Assembly (NCBI GenBank): GCA_030067835.1
Contig: CP092441.1
Coordinates: 2,728,001 to 2,792,000 of the forward strand
Direction of reading: 5' to 3'
DNA from: Chakrabartyella piscis
Lineage (GTDB): Bacteria; Bacillota; Clostridia; Lachnospirales; Anaerotignaceae
DNA: 64,000 nucleotides
Part shown: one piece after another, positions 9,301 to 17,590 of the stretch
Layout: each line of letters starts with the position of its first letter
Numbering within the stretch: the stretch's first letter is position 1
The notes under the pieces: generated by a model
Told to the model about the DNA's origin: nothing
What the model saw: only the letters and a program-made list of their open reading frames with translations
Database searches by the model: none
Made by a program: the position numbers and the translations under genes

Positions 9301-10262
9301 GGAGAATGTAATAAAGAATATTCCCCTTCATTTTGAACAGAAGAAAAGCCACCAAACAATTGCATTTGGTAGCTTCCGTTGTTCACATATTTCGTTATAT
9401 CGTAGTTAATAATAATTAATTCTTCGTACACTTCACCTTTCTTTTTGCTCATGGAATGGGATCTGGTTGTATGGTAAATATAGAAATCTTGATACAGTTC
9501 TAAAATCTCTGGTACGTTGTTGTAACTCACCATCACATACCCTTTTGCTTCGTGCAACACATCTCGCAAACGAATATGATCCTCTTTTGTAAATGGCACT
9601 TCGTTTTTGTAGAAACTTTCTGCATCGTAGTACGGTGGATCGCAGTAGATAAAAGCCATTTCTCTATCGTACTGTTTGATGAGTGCTTCAAAATCCTTGT
9701 TTTCGATTGTGATATTTCTGAAGAGCCTAGAAAAGTTCCAAATGTCTACAAAAAACCTACGCACATCGCATTTCTTCCCACCGAAGGTATCTGCATTTGC
9801 ATTGAAGCTATATCGCAATAACTTGTAATATGCTGCAGCACGTTTGATGTCTTTTTCCTCGCTTTGTTTGATGAGCAACCTTTTCAATTCCTCCGCTTTT
9901 GGCTGTTCAAACATAATTTCCGTCAGTTTCAGTTCTTCTTCTAGGTCATACTCCGAAAACTCCTCCTTTTCTATAAATTTTTTGTACATTTCAAAATCAT
10001 CTCGTGCATTGAGTGCCAAAAAACCAATCTCACGAATCAGCTCCAATGGTCTATCCCTTGCACAACGCATCAAGTTCACTAGATTCCCATTGAAGTCATT
10101 GTACACACGAAGATTTGCACTGGTACACGCAAGATTCAACGTGACAGTGCCACTGCCACCAAATACGTCAATGCTTCTTTCGTATTGATTGGGTGCAAGC
10201 AGATTGATGATCCACATCAACTTTGATTTACCACCCACCCACGCTATAATACTTTTTTTCAA
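9279..10262 (-). CDS. D12-class DNA N6-adenine methyltransferase
   Basis: 327 residues. It transfers a methyl group from S-adenosylmethionine to adenine. Motif I-like FGGSGTVTLNL binds the cofactor and the catalytic motif is CDPPYYDAESFY (DPPY). The start is a TTG at 10262, placed by the AAGGTGA site seven bases upstream. No restriction nuclease is adjacent. In phages and conjugative elements such orphan methylases protect the incoming DNA, which fits the neighbouring ArdA-like genes. The recognition sequence cannot be read from the sequence, though the Dam-like length suggests a short site. Confidence 0.9.
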   Translation of the reverse strand: MKKSIIAWVGGKSKLMWIINLLAPNQYERSIDVFGGSGTVTLNLACTSANLRVYNDFNGNLVNLMRCARDRPLELIREIGFLALNARDDFEMYKKFIEKEEFSEYDLEEELKLTEIMFEQPKAEELKRLLIKQSEEKDIKRAAAYYKLLRYSFNANADTFGGKKCDVRRFFVDIWNFSRLFRNITIENKDFEALIKQYDREMAFIYCDPPYYDAESFYKNEVPFTKEDHIRLRDVLHEAKGYVMVSYNNVPEILELYQDFYIYHTTRSHSMSKKKGEVYEELIIINYDITKYVNNGSYQMQLFGGFSSVQNEGEYSLLHSPSQPLRR

Positions 10263-10282
10263 ATAAAAATCACCTTACCTTT

Positions 10283-11035
10283 TTATATAGAGCCAACATC
10301 CATATCACCATCCAAATACAGTTGCAAAAAGTAATTCCTACCAGTTGTTGTCACCAAGGTTTGTACACCTGTATGTCCATTTCTGCAAAACTCCACAATT
10401 TCAAACAATCCATTTTCCACATGGTGTTGATAGGGAAGTAGGACTTTTCTTACATCACGATAAAGATATTTATTCTCCAACAGAAAATGAATTAAAAACA
10501 TAGGCTTCACACCAATCTCTTTTGCAGTGGTACGGAAGTTAACCGACAACCCTGTATCTATCATGTTATCAAAGTATTCGCCTTTGGTTTGCAACTCACC
10601 AACTTCTTGTTTCAGCTTTCTGTTTTCCTCGGATACCTTGAGCATATTTGCAAGAAAGACGTGTAGGTTATCTGGATTGTTGAAAATACTTGTTAATGTT
10701 TCCTCTGTCACATAACCCCCATATTTTCGGATGGAGGGAATCACAACAGATGTAATCCATCTCTTAAAAACTCTTGATGTTGATAACTTACTTGATAAAA
10801 CTAAGCTATACAATCCACTTTCATTGATAATCCAACCACCACGTTGTCCCAAACTCAGTAACGATTCGTTATTGAGTTTATCTTCTTCATACACATGATC
10901 TTTCAGTGCTTTGCTATGGTTTTTATATCCCAATGCCGATGCTACATCTTTTCCCACAAACCAAGGCTCACCATCAATCGTAATGGTACGAATTTCTCCA
11001 AACTCTTCATTTTGAAATACTTGTAATTCATTCAT
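10283..11035 (-). CDS. BRO-N/KilAC phage-type antirepressor
   Basis: 250 residues. The N-terminal BRO domain (about 1-110; WFVGKDVASALGYKNHSKAL, VFKRWITSVVIPSIRKYGGY) is followed by a coiled stretch (KVSEENRKLKQEVGELQ) and a KilAC-like DNA-binding domain (about 150-245; FRTTAKEIGVKPMFLIHFLL). Phage antirepressors lift repression of mobile-element genes. It lies between the methyltransferase and an ArdA-like gene in the same direction, with a good AAAGGAG site. A terminator precedes it, so it may have its own promoter. Confidence 0.85.
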   Translation of the reverse strand: MNELQVFQNEEFGEIRTITIDGEPWFVGKDVASALGYKNHSKALKDHVYEEDKLNNESLLSLGQRGGWIINESGLYSLVLSSKLSTSRVFKRWITSVVIPSIRKYGGYVTEETLTSIFNNPDNLHVFLANMLKVSEENRKLKQEVGELQTKGEYFDNMIDTGLSVNFRTTAKEIGVKPMFLIHFLLENKYLYRDVRKVLLPYQHHVENGLFEIVEFCRNGHTGVQTLVTTTGRNYFLQLYLDGDMDVGSI

Positions 11036-11060
11036 GGCTACTCCTTTCCCTTAAACGAAA

Positions 11061-11106
11061 AAAAGACCGCCTGCTTTGCTGTTGGGTACAGCGAAACACA
11101 CGGTCT
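11061..11106 (-). terminator. Intrinsic terminator between ArdA-like and antirepressor genes
   Basis: AAGACCG and CGGTCTT on the two sides of a loop of about 27 bases, with an A run at 11055-11063 that is a T run on the minus strand. It would end the transcript coming from the ArdA-like gene. Confidence 0.6.
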
Positions 11107-11135
11107 TATGGGTTACTATTCTGCTTACTATTCTT

Positions 11136-12317
11136 TTACATACTTTGTTCCATTTTCACGCCTTGCGATTGTATCACTTTCGGCTGTGCCAGTTTTTCCA
11201 TCAGTGGCACTCCATCTCTGGGAACCAATACACCATAACTGGTCATACTTACTCCATTTTTCTCGGCAATTTTTCTGCCATAATCTTCGGTATCCAAACA
11301 CTCCAACAGTTCATCTGGCAACACATTTTGGAATCTACTTCTTCCGTAATCGGCATAACTTCTATCCTTTGGTTGCAATGTAAACTCATCAACATATTCA
11401 CAAAGGTTGTGTGCAGTTTCCAGATTCACAGATTGTGTCGCATCCACCATTGCTTTATAGGTGTTTAACTCATTCAGTTCTTTGAAGCAATAAATGGAGG
11501 CTGCAAGTTCGTTCAATGTTTCAATATCCTCCATCCCAAAGTCCATAGTTTCCAACTGAGGTACTATGCTTGCAAATTGATAGCACTTCAAATTTGCTAC
11601 ATCTGTCACAGCAAAGTTCTTCATTATCTGACGAAACTCCGCATTGCTTGTTGGCAGTTGCAAGGTATATCTTTTGTCATTTTGGGGTTCTGTTTGCACT
11701 CCAACTTCCAATTGAAAAATATAATTTTCACTTTCTGGCATTCGCATATCTCCTTCATATAAGCTTTCCAATTCCTCTATTGTGACATAATCGCCACTGA
11801 TGAAGGTGCCATTTTCTTTCTGGCAAATTTCTTCCCCAAGGCTCTGTAAATCCGTATGCTCCACAATCCAATCATAAACTTCATCTCTGACACCTTCAAT
11901 TTCTGGAATCAAGTCATTCTCGAGATAAAACTTCGCCAAGTCATATTCATCCATTGCTGGCTGAGATACTACAAGGTTATTGCTTTGGATATTCATTGCA
12001 AGATTTATGGTTTTGTGAACATCCATTGGCTCTTTTTGATCCATGATAAAGTAACCACCAATGAACTGGCTGCTTTCATCATACTCAAAGTTTTCTATGG
12101 TGCTTGCCAAGTAGTTTAGTTCAAAGACATTGCACTTTTCAAAGTAGAAAGCTACTATTCCTCGATTGTAGCCATCCAAAATTCTTCCACTAGCACTGAT
12201 TGTTTCCTCACAGTTTAATCGAAGCAGTGCATCTTCAATGACACCATACTTTGCTGGTAAGTCAATGTCCAATCGTTGTTTCGTGTCTGGATTGGATATG
12301 ATAATGTCTAGTTTCAT
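11136..12317 (-). CDS. ArdA-like antirestriction protein
   Basis: 393 residues, strongly acidic. ArdA proteins mimic DNA and block type I restriction enzymes during conjugative entry. Family-like phrases are FELNYLASTIENF and, in the second half, LNELAASIYCFKELNELNTY followed by KAMVDATQ. The protein is about twice the length of classical ArdA, suggesting a duplicated or extended domain. Its ATG overlaps the DUF4314 stop by four bases (ATGA), so the two are translationally coupled. Assignment rests on motif pattern and context; an unnamed conjugative-element family is the alternative. Confidence 0.55.
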   Translation of the reverse strand: MKLDIIISNPDTKQRLDIDLPAKYGVIEDALLRLNCEETISASGRILDGYNRGIVAFYFEKCNVFELNYLASTIENFEYDESSQFIGGYFIMDQKEPMDVHKTINLAMNIQSNNLVVSQPAMDEYDLAKFYLENDLIPEIEGVRDEVYDWIVEHTDLQSLGEEICQKENGTFISGDYVTIEELESLYEGDMRMPESENYIFQLEVGVQTEPQNDKRYTLQLPTSNAEFRQIMKNFAVTDVANLKCYQFASIVPQLETMDFGMEDIETLNELAASIYCFKELNELNTYKAMVDATQSVNLETAHNLCEYVDEFTLQPKDRSYADYGRSRFQNVLPDELLECLDTEDYGRKIAEKNGVSMTSYGVLVPRDGVPLMEKLAQPKVIQSQGVKMEQSM

Positions 12318-12595
12318 AGGCTCATACCTCCCATTCCCATCGATTGTTTTTCCACTGGTTCATCTGGCATTGACAGAACCTCGAATTCATCCTCGAATGG
12401 GATAAGACCTAAAGTTCTTCCATTGCCCCACTTCATAAGAAACGTTCCACAATCGTCAATGCCTGTAATTTCGCCCTCTGTTCCAACTTCAATTGGACTG
12501 TATGGATCATCCATTGAAAGCAGTTTGATTCTTGTACCGATTGGGTACATTGCTTTGATTTTTTCTACTTGTTTTTCTGTTGGAAATCCTCTCAT
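12314..12595 (-). CDS. DUF4314-domain protein
   Basis: 93 residues. The core GTRIKLLSMDDPYSPIEVGT, then EGEITGIDDCGTFLMKWGNG, matches the small DUF4314 family common on clostridial conjugative elements; it has the look of a small beta-barrel. Biochemical role unknown. Start supported by AGGAGG. Coupled by ATGA overlap to the ArdA-like gene downstream. Confidence 0.8.
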   Translation of the reverse strand: MRGFPTEKQVEKIKAMYPIGTRIKLLSMDDPYSPIEVGTEGEITGIDDCGTFLMKWGNGRTLGLIPFEDEFEVLSMPDEPVEKQSMGMGGMSL

Positions 12596-12611
12596 TTCTT
12601 ACCTCCTGACA

Positions 12612-12650
12612 TAAAAAAAGTGCCGACATTTCTGCCGACACTAATATAAA
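12612..12650 (-). terminator. Intrinsic terminator after SLOG gene
   Basis: AGTGTCGGC and GTCGGCACT pair (9 bp including two G-U pairs) around 12618-12643 and are followed on the minus strand by seven T. It overlaps the last codons of the gene ending at 12641. Confidence 0.65.
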
Positions 12651-13129
12651 TTGACAATATTTAATTTTTGTTTTTCTGCCATACGAATGGTTTGCCCTGT
12701 TCCACTACGCACACCGCCATTGTAATAGGCAATGACTTTGCTGCTATGGTCCACCATGTATTGATTTCGATTTTTATAACAGTCCTTGTGATATTGAACA
12801 CTGATAAACACCACATCATCACATTGTGCGTGAAGGTTGTAATATCGCTCTCTATTTTCCTCTGAAAAATCTTTTGCTTGTTCTTCATATGGAATGGTAG
12901 CAATCAATTTTATCTTTCTTGGATTTTGAATGGGTATTATCTTTTTCATTTGTACAATAATTTCGCCACACAACAAGTCGAACCCTTCAGCCGAACCGAA
13001 TAAAAATGTATCATAACCATCAGCTAGTGCTTGGTTTATTTCTGAAATTAAGTTGCATTTCAATTTTTCTAATGCTTCACCTTTTGGCAAATGCCTGTGT
13101 CCTGTAAAACATACTGTTTTTTCTTTCAT
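12641..13129 (-). CDS. SLOG-family (YpsA/DUF1273-like) protein
   Basis: 162 residues with the opening CFTGHRHLPKGEA and the central GSAEGFDLLCGEI, hallmarks of the SLOG Rossmann-like fold that binds nucleotides or nucleotide-derived ligands. Members occur in conjugative elements and near defence genes; the exact ligand here is unknown. It is divergent from the XRE repressor gene at 13268, with a shared control region, and is the first gene of the minus-strand run that includes DUF4314 and the ArdA-like gene, although a terminator lies between. Confidence 0.75.
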   Translation of the reverse strand: MKEKTVCFTGHRHLPKGEALEKLKCNLISEINQALADGYDTFLFGSAEGFDLLCGEIIVQMKKIIPIQNPRKIKLIATIPYEEQAKDFSEENRERYYNLHAQCDDVVFISVQYHKDCYKNRNQYMVDHSSKVIAYYNGGVRSGTGQTIRMAEKQKLNIVNLY

Positions 13130-13267
13130 GTTAACACCCTCTTTAGTTTGCTTCTAAATATAGTATAGTTTATTTCTAACTATATATTATAACGAAACTC
13201 ACTGATTTAGTCAAGTTGGAAAGGTTATAATATATAGTGTAAAACTAACTAGAAAGGTGGTGCGAAT
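13130..13267. promoter_or_regulatory. Divergent promoter/operator between SLOG and XRE genes
   Basis: A 138-bp AT-rich space with repeated TATAGT/ACTATA motifs, including CTAACTATATATTATA near 13170-13190 and TAGTGTAAAACTAACTAG near 13234-13251, which look like operator half sites. TATAAT at 13226-13231 is a candidate -10 for the plus-strand repressor gene. It probably holds the autoregulatory operator of the XRE protein. Confidence 0.5.
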
Positions 13268-13582
13268 TTGATACGTTTGATTGAACTAAGAAAAGCAAAA
13301 AAGTTATCTCAATTGAATTTAGGTGTTAAAATTGGTGTTGCTCAAGAAACCATTAGCGGATATGAAATTGGAAGATCAGAGCCTGATTTGGCTTCATTGA
13401 TAAAACTAGCTGATGTACTAGATGTTTCTGTGGATTATCTTTTGGAAAGAACAGACATAAAAACAATGATTACCGAAACAGATTTAACAGCACAAGAGAT
13501 TGAATTGCTATCCATATTTCGCAGTTTGCCTTCTCCTAAAAAAGAACGAGCAATCGGTATGGTTACAGGTCTATCAGAATAA
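13268..13582 (+). CDS. XRE/Cro-CI family repressor
   Basis: 104 residues. The helix-turn-helix occupies about residues 6-60 (LRKAKKLSQLNLGVKIGVAQ, ISGYEIGRSEPDLASLIKLA) and is followed by the family phrase LDVSVDYLLERTD. A short C-terminal helix contains ELLSIFRSLP. The start is TTG, supported by AGAAAGGTGG. Divergent from the mobile-element genes, it is the likely master repressor of this side of the element. Confidence 0.9.
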   Translation: MIRLIELRKAKKLSQLNLGVKIGVAQETISGYEIGRSEPDLASLIKLADVLDVSVDYLLERTDIKTMITETDLTAQEIELLSIFRSLPSPKKERAIGMVTGLSE

Positions 13583-13617
13583 CACAAAGCGACAGGATTT
13601 GATTTCCTGTTGCTTTT

Positions 13618-15279
13618 TTATTGCATCATCATATCAAATCCCTTTCCTTGCACTTGTTCTCGAAACCCCATTTCTTCAGCAGTTCGTAAAAAATATCGGT
13701 TGCTATCCCACAAACTAATATTCACATTACGACCGCATAATCTAAACTCCTGTTGCTCCAATCCCTCACCAAAGCCATCACTCGCCTGACCAGTGATGTA
13801 CTCTTTCAGTGTAGCCATTTCCGTAACATCCAGTGGTGCTTTCAATTCACAAACTGCCACACCATATACATCACCATTCATCTGTTCAAATTCAAACTTG
13901 AAACTTTCCACCTTTGCATTGACCGAATCCTTTGTATCATAATATTCCATCAAACCTCGTTCTTCTGGAACATGGTCACCATAGGACTTGATGAAATTCT
14001 CCAACTCATCTTCATAACCACAAAGTTCACAGCTGTCTAGTTCTTCTTCGTAATCAGAAGTTTCGTATTGTCCCCAATCGTTTTCTTCCTCATAGGAAAT
14101 AACTTTCAGCGGCATATACAGCTTGAGTGTTTCGCCATAAGTTTGATTCTGAATGTTCATGTTGAGGTTTCTATTTAGGATTTCAGCCATTTCTGGATTG
14201 TAACCCATATAGGTGATGTAGCCTTGTTTTGTGAATGTGCCAACTTCATTTGCAATGCGACTTTCTCCATAACCTTTGAAGTCGATGTATTCCTCAAGGT
14301 TTTCATCATATTCGTAACGTCCACTATCGCAAATCATGTATTGTCCATATGCTTCTGGTGTGTGAATGTTGGGGAATACCTCAAATTCGTGCATACAGTG
14401 ACATAGGTTTTTTAATTCTTCGGTAGTATTGATTTTTGTCATAACTGCAAGCTTTTCCAAATAGTCATACTCTCGTTCACCCACTTGGTGCAAGGTCTTT
14501 GCAATATCATTAAGCGGATACAAATCGCATTCGATTTCATGCAAAATATCTTCTATTTTATCAGATAAGTTGTGATATAAAATCGTGATGGATATATCAT
14601 CTAAACTTCTCACTTCCAACCGCTCCATTGCCTTTTGGATTTCGCTTTCTTCACAAGGCAAATCCAAATATTCTTCACTGGTATCGGTTCGTAGTGCAAT
14701 ATTGAAAACTTTAAATCCATTTAGATATTGAGGGAACGTCTTACCAAAATAAATGTCTTGCTGTTGATTTTGGTTGGGATATACCAAACCATAAGGGGAT
14801 ACCAACGGATTGGGATTTGTTGCAATCATCTTTTCGATATATTGCTGTCCGTCTACACTCTGCAATTCTTCCTCGCTCGCTGCACCATTTTCATTGAGGT
14901 ATAACTTTTCGCCTAGCTTGTTTATGTCGCTGAAATCGGTCACAACGTTGTAACACTGCTCGTTAAAACTCAGGTTGATTAAGTCCTTGATATCCGTCAG
15001 GTTTTTCGCTGTCGCTACAGTATAAAAGACTTTCATTTCTTCACCTGTAAATCTGTCTACACTTTGAAATAAGAAATTGAGTTCTGTGAAATTGTATTGG
15101 TTGCCTGCAAGTATGGTATTCATTTTATCCTCAAAGGGTACTTCGGTGACAATAGCTCTATGCTTCATGTCATTATCAATACTCAGTTCATCGCAATATG
15201 TTTGTAGTTGTTTTTCTGTAGCTGGCAAGGTGATTTCCATTTGCTTTTTCGTGGTTGGTTGTTGTATTCGTAATCTCAT
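13618..15279 (-). CDS. Large ArdA-like antirestriction-type protein
   Basis: 553 residues, very acidic in the C-terminal third (SYEEENDWGQYETSDYEEEL). It repeats the ArdA-like phrase FTELNFLFQSVDRFTGEEMK and has similar middle blocks (YDYLEKLAVMTKINTTEELK, HEFEVFPNIHTPEAYGQYM), suggesting several tandem ArdA-type modules followed by an extra domain. It is related in layout to the gene at 11136-12317. Start backed by AGGAGG. It is the last gene before the probable element end. DNA mimicry is inferred from family pattern and acidity. Confidence 0.5.
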   Translation of the reverse strand: MRLRIQQPTTKKQMEITLPATEKQLQTYCDELSIDNDMKHRAIVTEVPFEDKMNTILAGNQYNFTELNFLFQSVDRFTGEEMKVFYTVATAKNLTDIKDLINLSFNEQCYNVVTDFSDINKLGEKLYLNENGAASEEELQSVDGQQYIEKMIATNPNPLVSPYGLVYPNQNQQQDIYFGKTFPQYLNGFKVFNIALRTDTSEEYLDLPCEESEIQKAMERLEVRSLDDISITILYHNLSDKIEDILHEIECDLYPLNDIAKTLHQVGEREYDYLEKLAVMTKINTTEELKNLCHCMHEFEVFPNIHTPEAYGQYMICDSGRYEYDENLEEYIDFKGYGESRIANEVGTFTKQGYITYMGYNPEMAEILNRNLNMNIQNQTYGETLKLYMPLKVISYEEENDWGQYETSDYEEELDSCELCGYEDELENFIKSYGDHVPEERGLMEYYDTKDSVNAKVESFKFEFEQMNGDVYGVAVCELKAPLDVTEMATLKEYITGQASDGFGEGLEQQEFRLCGRNVNISLWDSNRYFLRTAEEMGFREQVQGKGFDMMMQ

Positions 15280-15621
15280 TCAAGTTCCTCCTTGTTCCTT
15301 ATTTGTTTGTAGTTTGCACTCATAGATATTCTCTTTATAAATCACCACCTTTCCTCTCTTTCCAATTTATTTGTCGCAATAAAAAAACGAGATTCTATCT
15401 CTAAAATCTCGTTCACCACTTTTTCTATATATGAAAAAAGACTTGCATCCCATATTGAAATCCAAGCCTTGTATTTTTGCTTTTTTAAGTTGTCATCTGT
15501 CTATATACCCTGAAGTAGGCTATGTCATCTGTTTTTTTGCCTATTTTCAGGGGTGAAAAATAGCACTTTTTTATCGGTTTTTTCACTCCAAAATCGCCCT
15601 CAAACCACAACATCTTGTGGT
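15280..15621. other. Structured non-coding end of the inserted element (342 bp)
   Basis: No gene is seen. Minus-strand terminator-like hairpins lie at 15385-15413 (AACGAGATT/AATCTCGTT with a T run) and about 15430-15470. There is a 10-base direct repeat TGTCATCTGT at 15491-15500 and 15523-15532. An imperfect inverted repeat runs from ACCCTGAAGTAGGC (15507) to GCCTATTTTCAGGGGT (15539). A GTGAAAAA/TTTTTTCAC pair spans about 15553-15587. A hairpin AACCACAA/TTGTGGTT lies at 15603-15622. Such dense repeats next to rlmD resemble recombinase and accessory-protein sites at an element end. Confidence 0.5.
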
Positions 15622-17013
15622 TTAACCATCGTTTTTAGGTGTTTTGCCACAATACGTCATCATAGTTATTGCCTCAACGTGAATTGTATTCGGGAACATA
15701 TCCACAGCCTGCACTTCTTCTGCCACAAATCCCATTTCTGTCAAGATTTTCATATCCCTTGCCAAAGTTGCTGGATTACAAGAAATATACACAATCTTTT
15801 CTGGTTTGATTTGTCCCAGAACATCCAAAAGTTGTTGGTCACAGCCTTTTCTAGGTGGATCCACCACCACCACATCAGCTGTAATTCCTTTTTCTCTATA
15901 CAGTCTTGGAATGACTTCTTCTGCTGCACCTGCTTCAAAAGTTGCATTGCCAATACCATTACGTTCTGCATTTTTCTCAGCATCCACAATGGCTTCTTCC
16001 ACAATTTCCACACCAAACACCTCTTTGACATGTTGTGCAAAGAACAAAGAAATGGTACCAATTCCACAATACAAATCAAATACCCTTTCATCACCTTTGA
16101 GGTTTGCCATTTCCAAAGCTCTTCGATACAGCACCTCTGTTTGCAATGGATTCACCTGATAAAAAGAAAGTGGTGAAATTTCAAATTCAATTCCGCCAAG
16201 AGTATCTGTAATAGTATCTTTGCCCCAAAGTGTGGTACATTTTTGACCCAAAATCACATTGGTATCTTCATGGTTTTCATTGAGCACAACAGAAACCACG
16301 CCTTCTACTTGTTGCAAACGTTCCACAAGAATTTCGCATTTGGGCAATTTTTTACCATTGATGACGATACACACCATGATTTCGCCTGAATGTTTGCCTA
16401 TTCTTGTAAGGATATGGCGTACCAAGCCTTTATGTGTGATTTCGTTATATGTGGTAATTTTGAATTCTTCCAAGAACTCCTTCACCAACTGGATAATATT
16501 ATCGTTGATTTCATTTTGCAACATACAGACAGGTGTATCGATGATTCTATGGCTACGTTTTGCATAGAATCCAATTTGCACCTGACCATCTTTATTACAA
16601 CCCACAGGGAATTGTGCTTTATTGCGATAGCGATATGGATGTTCCACGCCAATAATCGGCAAAGATTTCACACCTTGCAAACCGCCAATTCTTGCAATAT
16701 CTTCATTGACTTTATCTTCTTTATAAGCAAGTTGACCCTTATAAGAAAGGTGTTGCAATTGACATCCACCACATTGTCTTGCAACAGGACAGACTGGTTC
16801 CACTCTCTCTGGTGATGGTTCTAACACTTCCAACAACTTCCCAAAGCCAAAGCTTTTTCTGGTTTTCAAGATCAATACTTTCACAAGTTCTTCAGGCAAA
16901 GCACCATCTACAAATACAGCATATCCATCGATACGTCCAATGCCCTCACCATTGCTGCCCATACCATCTATGCGCATTTCATATATTCCATTTTTTTCAA
17001 TTGGCAAGTTCAT
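15622..17013 (-). CDS. rlmD: 23S rRNA (uracil-C5) methyltransferase RlmD/RumA type, C-terminus altered
   Basis: 463 residues. It methylates a 23S rRNA uridine using S-adenosylmethionine. An N-terminal TRAM domain (MGSNGEGIGRIDGYAVFVDG) is followed by the iron-sulfur Cys set (CPVARQCGGCQLQHL), the SAM-binding block VFDLYCGIGTISLFFAQ, VVDPPRKGC and the catalytic ISCNPATLARD. Start set at 17013 by GGAGGAAA, immediately after the nuclease gene stop. After DMFPNTIHVE the usual short VVLL-type ending is replaced by AITMMTYCGKTPKNDG. This fits a 3' end exchanged when the element on its downstream side integrated. Confidence 0.9.
   Translation of the reverse strand: MNLPIEKNGIYEMRIDGMGSNGEGIGRIDGYAVFVDGALPEELVKVLILKTRKSFGFGKLLEVLEPSPERVEPVCPVARQCGGCQLQHLSYKGQLAYKEDKVNEDIARIGGLQGVKSLPIIGVEHPYRYRNKAQFPVGCNKDGQVQIGFYAKRSHRIIDTPVCMLQNEINDNIIQLVKEFLEEFKITTYNEITHKGLVRHILTRIGKHSGEIMVCIVINGKKLPKCEILVERLQQVEGVVSVVLNENHEDTNVILGQKCTTLWGKDTITDTLGGIEFEISPLSFYQVNPLQTEVLYRRALEMANLKGDERVFDLYCGIGTISLFFAQHVKEVFGVEIVEEAIVDAEKNAERNGIGNATFEAGAAEEVIPRLYREKGITADVVVVDPPRKGCDQQLLDVLGQIKPEKIVYISCNPATLARDMKILTEMGFVAEEVQAVDMFPNTIHVEAITMMTYCGKTPKNDG
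15640..15700. other. Probable attachment site (att) in the 3' end of rlmD
   Basis: The codons for HVEAIT (coding CACGTTGAGGCAATAAC) mark the point where the RlmD protein departs from its usual C-terminus. The 3' end of this gene is a known integration target for Firmicutes integrative elements. The partner att copy and the integrase gene would lie beyond the start of the window. Boundary inferred, not proven. Confidence 0.45.
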
Positions 17014-17014
17014 T

Positions 17015-17590
17015 TCAATTTCCTCCGTATATTTCTGTTTCTGAATGTTCGCACACAACGCCATTGCAGACACAATATCTACATGTGGCAAAGTCTGCAT
17101 TTGCTGCACCTTCACCCGTTTCCAACATATTTCGCATTTCTTCCATCAAAGAAAGCACTTCTTTTCTCAATTTTTTTGTATTTTGCACTAAAAACATATA
17201 GTCTGCATAGACCAATCTACCTTCTTTTGGTCGCACTCCATAAATATCTTCAATCATCAGAAAATAGGCGCATAGTTGCATCAAGTCCCCCAAATGTGGT
17301 ACATCTGCATCACCTATTTTCCCACTTTTCAATTCCACTGGCATCAACATTTTGCCAAATCGTTTGCGATAGATGTAATCTGGTTTGCCACGCAAGTCAT
17401 ACTTCTCAGATTTCAGCATCTTACCAAAGCCTTCTTTGCCCTTTTGTTTCTGGTCTGCATAAAACAAAGTATACCCAGAAACATACTGTGATGCAGGCAA
17501 TTTTTGCATCTTTCCAGTGTTTCGTTTCAAAAGAATCAACAACACCAATGCTATGACACAACCAAACAAACACCAATCCCACACACTCAT
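17015..17590 (-). CDS. Membrane-anchored Cas4/RecB-like nuclease, C-terminal half
   Basis: 191 residues. An N-terminal transmembrane helix (WCLFGCVIALVLLILL) is followed by a PD-(D/E)XK nuclease core: Asp in RGKPDYIYRK, Glu-x-Lys in MPVELKSGK, and the QxxxY-type helix MQLCAYFLMIEDIYG. A C-terminal Cys cluster is CRYCVCNGVVCEH, as in Cas4 iron-sulfur nucleases. The start at 17590 overlaps the stop of the preceding gene as ATGA. The first motifs of the fold (N-terminal Cys and GxxxH-like block) are in that upstream gene, so the two proteins appear to form one nuclease. No CRISPR or cas1/2 genes are near. Confidence 0.7.
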   Translation of the reverse strand: MSVWDWCLFGCVIALVLLILLKRNTGKMQKLPASQYVSGYTLFYADQKQKGKEGFGKMLKSEKYDLRGKPDYIYRKRFGKMLMPVELKSGKIGDADVPHLGDLMQLCAYFLMIEDIYGVRPKEGRLVYADYMFLVQNTKKLRKEVLSLMEEMRNMLETGEGAANADFATCRYCVCNGVVCEHSETEIYGGN

